Part shown: piece by piece, positions 1-8,559 of the stretch | Position numbering within the stretch: position 1 is the first letter of the stretch | How the letters are laid out: every line of letters begins with the position of its first letter | NCBI GenBank assembly: GCA_019359595.1 | Contig: JAHHGZ010000025.1 | Coordinates: 55,223-119,222, forward strand | From: Cyanomargarita calcarea GSE-NOS-MK-12-04C | Lineage (GTDB): Bacteria > Cyanobacteriota > Cyanobacteriia > Cyanobacteriales > Nostocaceae | DNA length: 64,000 nt | Reading direction: 5' to 3' | The notes under the pieces: generated by a model | Database searches by the model: none | The model's input: the letters and a program-made list of their open reading frames with translations, nothing else | What the model was told of the DNA's origin: nothing | Program-made: the position numbers and the translations under genes

Positions 1-1445
1 CTCGGTAGGAGTGATAAACTTTCTAAAACCAAGGGCAGATGGAGAACGAAGCCAAGTAAAATTACCATTGGCAGAACCATTGGCCAGTGAACTTCAGGCG
101 ATCGCTCGCTCATGGCCTTGGGTTTGCCACCAAAAAGTAAACAAAATTCTCTGGTTAAACTAAAAGCTGTCAGAGCGTTGACGAGCAAAATTACTCCCAC
201 CAACCAAGGTTTTGTCACCCACAAATCGTCGGATAATTCCATCAATGCCCAGAAGCTACCCAAAGGTGGGAATCCAATTAACCCCAAGGTTCCAACAATA
301 AATGCTATTCCCGATATCGGTCTGCGTCCCCACAATCCACCAAGCTTAGTTACATCTTGGGTGATACTGTTCCAAATAATTCCACCTGTACTCATCACCA
401 ATAATGCTGCTGATACAGCATGGGTGAGTACTAATAATAGTGCTGCATCGTCTTGCTGGGTACCTACAGCAATGAACACCAAACCCATGTAGGCGCTCAC
501 TGTATAAGATAAGCAGCGTTTGAGGTCAATTTGGGCGATCGCAATCAATGAAGCACCCACTGCTGTCACTGCACCAATCCCGATCATGGCATTTGATACA
601 ATTGGCGACAAGGCAAACACTGGTTGCAACTTGACTAACACCCATGCACCACTAGCCACTACCACCGAATTCCGCAGAATTGTACTGGGAACTGGGCCTT
701 CCATCGCCTCATCCAACCACAGATGCAATGGGAACTGGGCACATTTACCCATCGGTCCGGCAATTAATGCTAAACTCACCAGCCCAATAGCTGTAGGGTC
801 AACTTTTGCCTTTTCCGCCCACTCCGCCAACTCTGTATAATTCCAAGTGCCAGCGAGGGGCCATATTGCCAACACTCCCATCAGTAGAAATAAGTCTCCT
901 GTCCGCTTGGTTAGAAAAGCATCTCTCGCACCTGTGACCACCAAGGACTGGCTAAACCACAACCCAACTAGGAGGTAAGTCCCTAGAGTCAGGATTTCCA
1001 ATATTACATAGCTGAAGAACAAATTGTTGCACAGCACAAGGGCGCACAATCCAGCTTCAAACAATCCCAAAAGAGAAAAGAAGCGTCCCCAACCCCAATC
1101 CATCTCCATATAGCCGATCGCAAAAATCTGCGCCAGGAAATTCAAACCACAAATCAAAACCAATCCACCGACACTCAGGGATGATATTTCTACCGCGATG
1201 GTGAGGTTTAAGCCTGCAACATCCAGCCAAGGAAGAAATAGTTCTTGTGGGGGTTGATTCCAAGTCGCTTGCAGTGCGATCGCGCTATGGAGAAACGACA
1301 AAAATGTCATCACTAAGTTCACATAACCCGCCGGTCTTGGCCCGGTTAGCCGGATTAGTCCCGGCGACCAAGGTATCGCGAATGAAGCACCGATTAAGGC
1401 ATAACAAGGCACTAACCAAACGGTCTCAAGCAGGTACTGAGACAT
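1..1445 (-). CDS. ndhF: NAD(P)H-quinone oxidoreductase NdhF-type subunit, CO2-uptake NDH-1 class (partial, 3' end missing)
   Basis: The frame read leftward from the ATG at 1445 stays open to the window edge, giving 481 codons of a very hydrophobic protein. The N-terminus (MSQYLLETVWLVPCYALIGA) is followed by many membrane helices and by motifs of the NuoL/NdhF antiporter-like family, such as TGARDAFLTKRTGDLFLLMG and AGPMGKCAQFPLHLWLDEAM. NdhF is a proton-pumping membrane-arm subunit of thylakoid or cytoplasmic-membrane NDH-1. The overall look resembles the NdhF3/NdhF4 proteins of the NDH-1MS complexes that convert CO2 to bicarbonate, but I cannot separate F3 from F4. The C-terminus and any ndhD/cup partner genes lie outside the window to the left. 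The family call is firm; the subtype is inferred. Confidence 0.87.
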   Translation of the reverse strand, partial: MSQYLLETVWLVPCYALIGASFAIPWSPGLIRLTGPRPAGYVNLVMTFLSFLHSAIALQATWNQPPQELFLPWLDVAGLNLTIAVEISSLSVGGLVLICGLNFLAQIFAIGYMEMDWGWGRFFSLLGLFEAGLCALVLCNNLFFSYVILEILTLGTYLLVGLWFSQSLVVTGARDAFLTKRTGDLFLLMGVLAIWPLAGTWNYTELAEWAEKAKVDPTAIGLVSLALIAGPMGKCAQFPLHLWLDEAMEGPVPSTILRNSVVVASGAWVLVKLQPVFALSPIVSNAMIGIGAVTAVGASLIAIAQIDLKRCLSYTVSAYMGLVFIAVGTQQDDAALLLVLTHAVSAALLVMSTGGIIWNSITQDVTKLGGLWGRRPISGIAFIVGTLGLIGFPPLGSFWALMELSDDLWVTKPWLVGVILLVNALTAFSLTREFCLLFGGKPKAMSERSPEVHWPMVLPMVILLGFVLHLPLVLESLSLLP

Positions 1446-2056
1446 TTATTCACCTCTACACTCTTCTTGTTTTAATTTGGGTTTTTCAACCAACAAGCTT
1501 TGATCCCAAGCACAAAAAAATTTAATTAACGCAATTTAATAATTGATTAATCTTCACACCTACAGAGTAACTTTATATGGCTAAAAATGGAATTGCTGAT
1601 TAAGAATTTTACACGATGTTATCTCTAATTAATTCTTATATGTCTCATCATTTGATTAATGAATCATAACTATTGGTTTTATCTATGCTTTTAAGTTATT
1701 AACTTTTTTAAAGTTGAAAGGAAAGATAGTATATGTTCGTCAAAACCTGCTTTGAGGAATTTGAGAGTGCCAATCTTATTCTTGCTTTTCTCTAGAGATA
1801 ATTAGTAATTAATACTTATTGACTTAATATGAAAAGATAAATTAGATGAGCGATTCCAGGCTAATTAGAACGTGTACACTCAGGGATTTTTGTCAAGGCA
1901 AATTGCGAAAAATATTTAGTGCAGAGAATTATTGGGATTAGTGGCTAACTACAGATCCCCGACTTCTCGAAGAAGTCGGGGATTTAAAAGGCTTGTTGTA
2001 AGTAACTTCTGAATATTAACTTTATGACTGGGGAGTTATGTTTGCTCTTGTTGCAC
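1446..2056. other. AT-rich intergenic region upstream of ndhF
   Basis: About 610 bases with no credible reading frame. It should hold the ndhF promoter on the left side. The only clear structure is the perfect hairpin at 1955-1983. I recognise no RNA gene. Confidence 0.6.
1955..1983. repeat. Perfect 13-bp inverted repeat (hairpin)
   Basis: The arm atccccgacttct, a 3-base loop (cga) and the arm agaagtcggggat make a perfect 13-bp stem. It lies about 70 bases beyond the 3' end of the small minus-strand gene 2057-2275. There is no T-run after the stem on either strand, so it looks more like a dispersed cyanobacterial palindromic repeat than a classical terminator, although it could still stop transcription. 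Confidence 0.8.
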
Positions 2057-2275
2057 TCATTTCGATTTAATCGTATTTGCAAAAATGGGATGCTCCCCCC
2101 CATTCACAGGATAGGCATAGGCAACTATTATTAACGATGGTTGTTGAATTTGACTTATTGGTGCAGGCTTCATTTCCCCTCGAAAATCCAAAAACTGCAC
2201 GAGGATAAGGTAGGCGATCGCGATAATTATAGAAATTGCGCCTGTAACAATGGCTACGAACTTTGAAATATCCAT
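2057..2275 (-). CDS. Small single-pass membrane protein, cyanobacterial, unknown function
   Basis: 72 codons starting at the ATG at 2275. Residues about 7-28 form one strongly hydrophobic helix (VAIVTGAISIIIAIAYLILV), followed by a motif LDFRGEMKPAP and a polar tail. I believe small proteins with this helix plus a D-F-R-G-E-M motif recur in filamentous cyanobacteria, but I cannot name a family or function. It stands alone, with 246 bases separating it from the ABC ATPase gene on the same strand. Probably in the cytoplasmic or thylakoid membrane. Confidence 0.6.
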   Translation of the reverse strand: MDISKFVAIVTGAISIIIAIAYLILVQFLDFRGEMKPAPISQIQQPSLIIVAYAYPVNGGEHPIFANTIKSK

Positions 2276-2521
2276 AAGTATTTCCTACATGATCTGAGAA
2301 TAATATGATTATTTCTCTATTATGATATTAATTCAGCGGAATTTTGCCTTTAGGTGAGGAAAGTCTTTTGTCCCCCTACCCCCAATTCAAAGGGGAGAAG
2401 AAAATTCAAATTCAAAGTCCCCCAGAATTAGGGAGCCACTGCGTTTCTTGGCTCTGCCGACTTGTAGCATGTGGCGTGGATTTAGGGGGCTTATATTGTA
2501 CCTCACTGGATGCTCCCATCG

Positions 2522-3805
2522 CTATAACTTATTACTAATTACTTTCCAGATGCGGGGCTGATAAAATAAAGATTGACTGATAACTTTACTAGATTTGACT
2601 GCAAATCTAAAAGATTCAACTATATCAAAAGAGCATACTCCCTCTTTAATATATATTTTAGCGCTATATAAACCAGGTAATAAACAACAATAAGGCATCT
2701 GCATCTGTATCTCCACTTTTCCAGGGAGTATTTTTAATGTTTGATTATCGCTCGCAGATGTTATATATAAAATTCGTTCGTTTTGTCCGGATAATGCAGT
2801 AATTAATACGCCTACATTGGCATTAATAATTTGTTTATTTGCTTGACATTCTACACATAAATAAGCGGGTTCTCCACAATCGAGGGTTAGAATAATATTA
2901 CCTTGCTCATCTTGAAAACATAGAGATACAATGTCCACACCCAGACTTTGCTCGGGAGACTTTTTTGGTAAGAACATTTTTCCTTGATGTATGTCTACTC
3001 CACCCAAAGAGAAATCCTCTTCATACTTCTTAATAACTACTTCTGTTTTCCCAACTTTTATCAATTTACCTTTTGCTAAATAAATAGAAGATTCGCATAC
3101 ATTTAATACCACATGAGGATTATGAGAAACTAAAATAAAAGCTGTTCCTTGTTCTCGCAGTTTTGCTAATCTTTGGTAACATTTCATTCTAAAATTTATA
3201 TCACCTACAGCCAGCACTTCGTCAATTAGTAAAATATCTGGTTCTATGTGAACTGCACAAGCAAAACCCAACCTAGCAGCCATTCCAGAACTATAAGTTT
3301 GCACGGGTGCATCAATTGCATCTCCAATTTCAGCAAAATCTATGACATCTGAAAATCTTTCTTTTATTTCTTTGATTGATAAACCCAGAATAGACATATT
3401 TGCATAAATATTCTCTCTTCCTGTCAGGATAGGATTAAATCCCGCACCCAATGCGATTAAGGGGGCCACCTTACCTCGGACTTTGATACAGCCAATATCA
3501 GGTTTAATCAAGCCGCTAATGATCCGTAACAGCGTACTTTTTCCGGCTCCATTTGCACCAACTAAACCTAAAGCTTCTCCCCGTCGCAGTTGGAAGGTAA
3601 TATCTTTAAGTGCCCAAAATTCTTTCTGACGTAGAGTGTTGCTATTTCTATTTTTTCCGATTAGTTCTGTCGCGATGTCTTGGATACCATATAGTAAAGA
3701 TTGCTTTAAGTCTCGACAAAACTTTTTAGATAAATTTTCAACGGAAATAAGTATTTCCGTATCTTGAGGTTTAATTGTATCCTTTTGATTAATTAAATTA
3801 GTCAC
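2522..3805 (-). CDS. ABC transporter ATP-binding protein for polysaccharide export (Wzt/TagH type)
   Basis: 427 residues. The nucleotide-binding domain (about 17-265) has Walker A GANGAGKST (83-91), signature SSGMA (172-176), Walker B ILLIDE (191-196) and the H-loop histidine (228). The YSSGMAARLGFA signature is typical of ATPases exporting O-antigen or other surface polysaccharides. Residues 270-427 form a beta-rich C-terminal extension like that of Wzt, which binds the glycan end. It would energise export with the permease at 5057-5926, which is separated by a broken Rpn-type gene that probably inserted later. The start is a GTG at 3805 without a strong Shine-Dalgarno sequence. Substrate unknown; glycosyltransferases upstream on the same strand support a cell-surface glycan. 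Confidence 0.9.
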   Translation of the reverse strand: MTNLINQKDTIKPQDTEILISVENLSKKFCRDLKQSLLYGIQDIATELIGKNRNSNTLRQKEFWALKDITFQLRRGEALGLVGANGAGKSTLLRIISGLIKPDIGCIKVRGKVAPLIALGAGFNPILTGRENIYANMSILGLSIKEIKERFSDVIDFAEIGDAIDAPVQTYSSGMAARLGFACAVHIEPDILLIDEVLAVGDINFRMKCYQRLAKLREQGTAFILVSHNPHVVLNVCESSIYLAKGKLIKVGKTEVVIKKYEEDFSLGGVDIHQGKMFLPKKSPEQSLGVDIVSLCFQDEQGNIILTLDCGEPAYLCVECQANKQIINANVGVLITALSGQNERILYITSASDNQTLKILPGKVEIQMQMPYCCLLPGLYSAKIYIKEGVCSFDIVESFRFAVKSSKVISQSLFYQPRIWKVISNKL

Positions 3806-3940
3806 TGCTGCAAGGTAACGAGCAATTAATTTTGATGACTGGGGTTGGTGGAAGGTGCAGATTTAAAAATGGCGGATTTAGAAAAAGCATCACAGTGGAA
3901 AAGGGAATTATTGAAGGAAAAATAGACGCGATTTCTAAAT

Positions 3941-3964
3941 TTCCCTTGCTCCCCATCGAACTTT
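3941..3964. repeat. Left direct repeat flanking the Rpn-type pseudogene
   Basis: 24 bases that match 4931-4954 at 22 of 24 positions (core cttgctccccatcgaacttt here, one change there). The pair brackets the Rpn-type pseudogene between the ABC ATPase and permease genes. Confidence 0.75.
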
Positions 3965-3969
3965 CGCAA

Positions 3970-4840
3970 TCATAATTGATTAAACCAAGCATCCAAATCA
4001 GCCATGCTGGTAAAATCAAGCAATGCTTCCCCCAGATTTTCCAACTGTTCCAACGAGAGAGATTCAACTTGTTGACGCACCTCTTGCGGTAATTCCCCCA
4101 CCCGTCTGGCTAATTGACGCAGAACGAGCGATTTTTCTCCTTCCTCTCGTCCTTCTTCTCGTCCTTCTTCCTTGATTTCTCGATAAACCCGTGTTTCTCG
4201 CAGTGTAATTCCTAGCATTTCTTCTACCTCCCGTTGGCTCTTATTTTCAAATTTGTACACCATTATTGTCGTTAATAACTCTATTATGGCGCTATTTTCT
4301 GGCTGAGGGGCTTCCTGCTGACTTCTGGCAAGCAAATACCTAGCTTCTTGGGTTGCTTGTTCATCATCTATTGTTGTCAACACCATTAACGCTACCCACA
4401 AGGGTAAAGAGCGAATATCGCCCAATTCATCTAAATATATGCGATTTACCTGTGGGCTGTTAAGTTGACTGAGATAAGGACGAATATCACTTTGTTCGAG
4501 ACTACGGGATGGGTAAAGTATCACTATTTGCAGATTACTAAATCTATCCCGGTTACGGTAGAAATATAACCAAGATTCAGCAAATACTCGTTCATAGAGC
4601 CTTTCGTCTTTTTGAAATTGCACTATGCCTCCGGCAGGCTACGCCAACACAAAAATATACAACACCCGGATTTTGACTTTCTGGTGGTAAAAATACGCCA
4701 TCGATTTCAAATTTTGGTTCTTTAACTGCTACCGAATCAAATCTATATTCGTCTGCATTGGCTGGCGGATTTGTCAATAGTTCAAATAGTAAAGTTGGCG
4801 ATTGTTGAAATAGTTTATAGAAAATTGTATCTCGACGCAT
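3970..4840 (-). pseudogene. Rpn/PD-(D/E)XK nuclease-transposase family protein, frameshifted by a small repeat
   Basis: Two minus-strand frames together rebuild one protein. The N-terminal part starts at the ATG at 4840 (MRRDTIFYKLFQQSPTLLFE, then FEIDGVFLPP). The C-terminal part ends at 3970 (FQKDERLYERVFAESWLYFY through SMADLDAWFNQL), with the KEEGREEGREEG and DUF4351-like tail common in cyanobacterial Rpn-family proteins. The frames meet at a 24-base palindromic insert (4624-4647) where an uninterrupted protein would read YFCEVQFQKD. The net change is not a multiple of three, so the intact protein cannot be made. The family includes recombination-promoting nucleases; members here are often degenerate. 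It sits between two ABC transporter genes and between 24-bp direct repeats, which suggests it arrived as a cassette. Confidence 0.8.
4624..4647. repeat. 24-base palindromic insert that breaks the Rpn-type gene
   Basis: The stretch has an imperfect palindromic core (gcctccggcaggc on the plus strand) with 'ctacgcc' beside it, a motif seen in many short interspersed repeats of filamentous cyanobacteria. In the minus-strand frame it replaces about two bases of the codon following YFC, shifting the frame by one. Confidence 0.7.
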
Positions 4841-4930
4841 GAAGAATTTTATTTGAGGATTGCACCTTCTCAATTTTAAGCTTTAAGTGCTTCTAATCAT
4901 CTATCTTGGTTGGCGCGATCGCATAGTGGT

Positions 4931-4954
4931 TTCTCTTGCTCCTCATCGAACTTT
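4931..4954. repeat. Right direct repeat flanking the Rpn-type pseudogene
   Basis: Partner of 3941-3964 in the same orientation, 22 of 24 identical. Both copies are preceded about 15 bases earlier by 'cgcgat', so the duplicated stretch may originally have been longer. Confidence 0.75.
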
Positions 4955-5056
4955 AGACCCAGAGTGTTTTCCTACTGTCAAACACTTAACCTCTTGCTTA
5001 GGTTTATGTGCCGGTCAGTTTCTTGAGAGCCTCCGACAGGCACCGTCCAAACCCTC

Positions 5057-5926
5057 CTAAGAACTTACTCTCTCAACCACAAAAGGCATAGCTAGACGAA
5101 ATGCAACCCAAGTTATTAGCAAGCCAATTAAGGTAATTAAACTGACTATCCAAAATCTTGATGGATCTGATACCACTCCTGTTGTTGCTAACTCTCGGGT
5201 TGTTACCAATAAAGGAGTGACGGGATTAAGTTTGACTAAAAAACCAAATATTCCTCGATTGGGAATGGGATAAACGACTGGAGTTAGAAACAGCCAAAAG
5301 CCTGTAAATAGAGATAAGCCTCTAGATATATCTTGATATAAAATTCCTAATGGGGCTAATAAAATGCCGATAAATGTGCCTAGTAAAATTAGATGAAGTA
5401 ATGGGACTGGAGTTAAAAATACTGTCCATGTAACAGAAATGCGAAACCAGATAAATAATGCGACTATTAAAATTAATTTGATCGCAAAGTTAAAAAATAC
5501 TTCACCTAACTTAGCTAAAATCAATGCTTCCCGAGGAAAGTTTACTCTAGATAGCATTGGTTTTGCCACAATTACAGCTTGCATTGGGCTATTTAATGCC
5601 TCAACAAATGTTTGCCAAAGTGCAGTGCTGAATACTATATAAACTGGATATGGTAAATCTGTTTTGGCAATATTAATAACCTTGGCATCATTAGCAAGAC
5701 TAAATCCAACGGCCATAACAATTGGTGGTAGAAAAGCCCAGGTAATTCCTAATAAAGATTGCCGATATTGGGCGCTAATATCTCTCACCATTAATCGCCA
5801 TGCAAGTTCGCGGGAAGCTAGTAAGTCTCGCCACATTTCTTTGGACAATTGAACCGGATGTTTTAGCAAACTCTCAGGTGTATAAATGACCTCAGATAGC
5901 TGAGATTTTAGATGCTTTATTTTCAT
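5057..5926 (-). CDS. ABC-2 type polysaccharide export permease (Wzm/TagG type)
   Basis: 289 residues from the ATG at 5926. After a cytoplasmic N-terminus with WRDLLASRELAWRLMVRDIS and AQYRQSLLGITWAFLPP, typical of the Wzm family, there are about six hydrophobic helices, including PVYIVFSTALWQTFVEAL and an LTPVVYPIP segment near the fifth helix. Family members are usually 260-290 residues. It forms the membrane channel partnered by the ATPase at 2522-3805. Its 5' end overlaps the upstream glycosyltransferase gene by 35 bases, so the two are almost certainly co-transcribed and translationally coupled. Substrate not determinable from sequence. Confidence 0.9.
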   Translation of the reverse strand: MKIKHLKSQLSEVIYTPESLLKHPVQLSKEMWRDLLASRELAWRLMVRDISAQYRQSLLGITWAFLPPIVMAVGFSLANDAKVINIAKTDLPYPVYIVFSTALWQTFVEALNSPMQAVIVAKPMLSRVNFPREALILAKLGEVFFNFAIKLILIVALFIWFRISVTWTVFLTPVPLLHLILLGTFIGILLAPLGILYQDISRGLSLFTGFWLFLTPVVYPIPNRGIFGFLVKLNPVTPLLVTTRELATTGVVSDPSRFWIVSLITLIGLLITWVAFRLAMPFVVERVSS

Positions 5927-6890
5927 AGCGACTGGTGATATAGCGGTTTAATCTTTTGTCCAGAAAACGCAGGATTTTCGCTACTATCTTTGAGCCAATT
6001 TTGCCGATGGGTAGGTTGCGGGCAAAAGGATTGATAATTGTCATATGTCGTCTCCATCCCAAGCTTTTATATCTCTTTTGAAAGTATTCGTCTTCAGTCA
6101 AATTCCATTTTTGTTGTAGATGTTTTAGGCTGGCTACTTCCCATGCATCGCTCCAACGCAGCATATAATAATGGATGTCTGTCCGTTCCAATGGTGTTCC
6201 AAAGACATAGGTCATGAGAGATTTAGGTTCTAAATAAACTGTACCGCCTTTACTCTGTACCAACATACACAAATCAATATGTTCTTTTGTATTTAACAGT
6301 GCTTCATCTAGCAAACCAATTTGTTGAAATATCTCTGTGCGTGCCATCATGCAGTGAAACTCAGCTAATGCCGTTTGTTGTCGTTGTAGCTGGGTTGCAT
6401 CTGTGATTCGGCATCCTTGTTTGTAAATTTTTTCAATAATCTTTCGTCTAATTGTTCCATTGTTCGTTTCCACCAACACTCCTGTTTCTCCACCTGCACA
6501 ATGTATTTGTTGGTGTAGGGGTGTGCCTTCACAGATCAGGGGGCTAACAATGGTGGCTGCTGTTGCTTCTGCGCACTCTACCAATGATTTCAGCCAACCG
6601 GCAGTGACTACCACATCGTTGTCAATGAAAACTACGTATTTGCTGTTAACTTGACGCAAACCGATGTTTCTGGCTTGGTTGGGTGAGAGGTAGCAATCTG
6701 TACGAATTAATTGAAATTGTTTTTCGAGAGATTGACGTGCGAGATAATCTCTGATGTGAGCCGGGGAATTCCCATCTACATAGATTAAGTTGAAGGGATA
6801 TTCTGTATATTCGTAGATGCTTAAGAGTGATTGTTGAGTATAGCTGAAACGCTCTCGGGGAACGACTATAATTGTAACTTCAGGGTTCAT
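5892..6890 (-). CDS. Family 2 glycosyltransferase
   Basis: 332 residues from the ATG at 6890. The GT-A fold start (EVTIIVVPRERFSYTQQSLL) is followed by NQARNIGLRQVNSKYVVFID and the DND triad around residues 90-92 that takes the place of the metal-binding DXD motif. A middle segment (FHCMMARTEIFQQIGLLDEA, then the acidic H/D-rich KEHIDLCMLVQSKGG) resembles the acceptor region of GT2 enzymes. No membrane helix is visible, so it should act on the cytoplasmic face, adding a sugar to the glycan exported by the neighbouring ABC transporter. It overlaps the permease gene by 35 bases and lies 96 bases downstream of the GT4 gene. Sugar donor unknown. Confidence 0.88.
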   Translation of the reverse strand: MNPEVTIIVVPRERFSYTQQSLLSIYEYTEYPFNLIYVDGNSPAHIRDYLARQSLEKQFQLIRTDCYLSPNQARNIGLRQVNSKYVVFIDNDVVVTAGWLKSLVECAEATAATIVSPLICEGTPLHQQIHCAGGETGVLVETNNGTIRRKIIEKIYKQGCRITDATQLQRQQTALAEFHCMMARTEIFQQIGLLDEALLNTKEHIDLCMLVQSKGGTVYLEPKSLMTYVFGTPLERTDIHYYMLRWSDAWEVASLKHLQQKWNLTEDEYFQKRYKSLGWRRHMTIINPFARNLPIGKIGSKIVAKILRFLDKRLNRYITSRYENKASKISAI

Positions 6891-6986
6891 ATAATTTTAT
6901 CTGAATGAGATTATTTTTTTTAATTAAATTAAGATTGACGGCTTTCGGCGTAATTCCTGTAATTGCATCTTCATACAAAAATGGTA

Positions 6987-8246
6987 TCAGGATTTAATGC
7001 CATTTTTGGTTTTGGATTCAGAAATGACTTGCCGATAAATTTCTACTAATTCATCGTTTAATTTATTTATATCGTAGTGTGTGGATACGTAAATACTACC
7101 AGCTTTGCCCATTTCCAACCACTTTTCTGGATGCTCTATCAAATAGTTCAATTTTTCGGCGATCGCATTCGCATCTCTCTCTGGTACTAAAAAACCAGAG
7201 GTACCATCTTTTACTAGTTCAGGTATACCACCGTGGAGAGTGGCAATAACTGGTAAACCCATTGCCATTGCTTCTTTTAATGTATTGACAGGTGCGTCTT
7301 CATTGCCGTCTTTGGCAGTGACGCTGGGGGCAATAAATATATGAGATTTTTCCAGAATTTCAATGATTTCTGGCTGATTTTTCCAACCTAACAGCTTAAC
7401 TTGCTTGTTGAGTTTCAAGTCTTGAATAACTTGCTGTAAGTGTTCTTTTAAATATCCATCTCCAATGATATTGTACTCGATATTGGGGTGCATTTTTGCC
7501 ACTTGAGCTAAGGCGCGAATGCTATATTCTATGCCTTTTTTTTCGATGAGCCGACAAGTTGTAGCAATCCGAATTTTACCCTCTGGGTGGGGATATCGTG
7601 GTTTAAACTGAAAGCTATTGCAATCTATTCCTGAACCATGAACTATTATTTTTTCTGGTTCGCAACCTAGTTTAATGGCTCGTTTATGGAAGAATTTACA
7701 GTTAGCAAGAAAAAAATCTCCTGTAGTAAATAATTCTTCATAAACTCGTTTTCCATACTCTTGTACATACCAACTGATATCGTAACCGCGAAAGGAAGTA
7801 ACTAATTTTCCTTGTAGGGCACCAATATTACGTAGAATCATTCCGTCAATGGCAAATGTTCCAAATTGGCAGTGGATTATATCGTATGGTTGTGTATTTA
7901 ATAATGGAATGACTGAGTAAAATAATCTTAAGGAAGCTGCTTGTCTGCCATACTTGAAAAAATTAAGCGATCGCAATAATACTAAGGGTGCTTTGTGAAA
8001 GTTTTTCCAGATTAATATTAGAGCTTGGAATACTCGCCATAATTGGTTTTGTGGGACTGAAAGTGCATAATGTGTTTTCTCAATTAGGTGATATTTTTCT
8101 ACGTCTGGATGCACAAAGTCAGATTCTTTTGGTTTTGTTCCGTAGATATGAACTTCATGTCCCCGAGCAATTAAACCTGTAATTTGATTCAGAATAAATG
8201 TTTCTGATAAAACGGGGAAGTACCCGACTAGGAAGGCTATTCTCAC
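6987..8246 (-). CDS. Family 4 glycosyltransferase (WcaL-like)
   Basis: 419 residues from a GTG at 8246. The N-terminal MRIAFLVGYFPVLSETFILN is characteristic of GT-B enzymes related to colanic-acid glycosyltransferase WcaL. Other family marks are FRGYDISW, a GSGID segment, RIATTCRLIEKKGIEYSIRA and the nucleotide-sugar-binding region near 315-335 (EDAPVNTLKEAMAMGLPVIA), where the usual E-x7-E reads D-x7-E with a glutamate one residue earlier. It would transfer a sugar in the cytoplasm during assembly of the surface glycan. It is the first gene of the minus-strand cluster with the GT2 enzyme and the ABC exporter and lies opposite cruP, so the 313-base gap probably carries both promoters. Confidence 0.88.
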   Translation of the reverse strand: MRIAFLVGYFPVLSETFILNQITGLIARGHEVHIYGTKPKESDFVHPDVEKYHLIEKTHYALSVPQNQLWRVFQALILIWKNFHKAPLVLLRSLNFFKYGRQAASLRLFYSVIPLLNTQPYDIIHCQFGTFAIDGMILRNIGALQGKLVTSFRGYDISWYVQEYGKRVYEELFTTGDFFLANCKFFHKRAIKLGCEPEKIIVHGSGIDCNSFQFKPRYPHPEGKIRIATTCRLIEKKGIEYSIRALAQVAKMHPNIEYNIIGDGYLKEHLQQVIQDLKLNKQVKLLGWKNQPEIIEILEKSHIFIAPSVTAKDGNEDAPVNTLKEAMAMGLPVIATLHGGIPELVKDGTSGFLVPERDANAIAEKLNYLIEHPEKWLEMGKAGSIYVSTHYDINKLNDELVEIYRQVISESKTKNGIKS

Positions 8247-8559
8247 AGGAATTTTGGAATCTGAGAAAGTTGTTTAAACGCAGAGGTACGCTAAGTTTTT
8301 TTAGTATAGGTTTATTGTTTAGTTAAATGAAGCAAGTAAGATAAAACTTTTTCTGAACAATCTATTTCGGTAAATACTTTAGGCTTTTATATTGCTTTTA
8401 GGCTAATAGTCTTTATTTGAGGGGGTTTTAATTAGAGAGTGCGGTAAACATTTTGAGAATGAGATGTAATAAATAGAACAAATATCTCCGGAATGAATTG
8501 CAATAGTAAATTGTGCAAAGATACGATCCATATGAGTAGATTTGCGGGATTTAAGTTTT
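8247..8559. other. Divergent intergenic region between the glycan cluster and cruP
   Basis: 313 bases between two outward-reading genes, so promoters for both are expected here. A short 'acgcagaggtacgc' stretch near 8278 belongs to the dispersed 'ctctgcgt' repeats of this genome. I see no specific operator. Confidence 0.5.

Noticed and set aside
112..840. Two plus-strand frames of 126 and 106 codons
   Set aside because: They are antisense to the open ndhF frame, which has clear family motifs and runs off the window edge.
2344..2538. 64-codon plus-strand frame
   Set aside because: It runs through dispersed repeat DNA (C-runs, 'gccactgcg ... tagcatgtggcgt' palindrome) and shows no protein-like pattern.
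3798..4067. 89-codon minus-strand frame
   Set aside because: It overlaps the Rpn-type pseudogene in another frame and has no family features.
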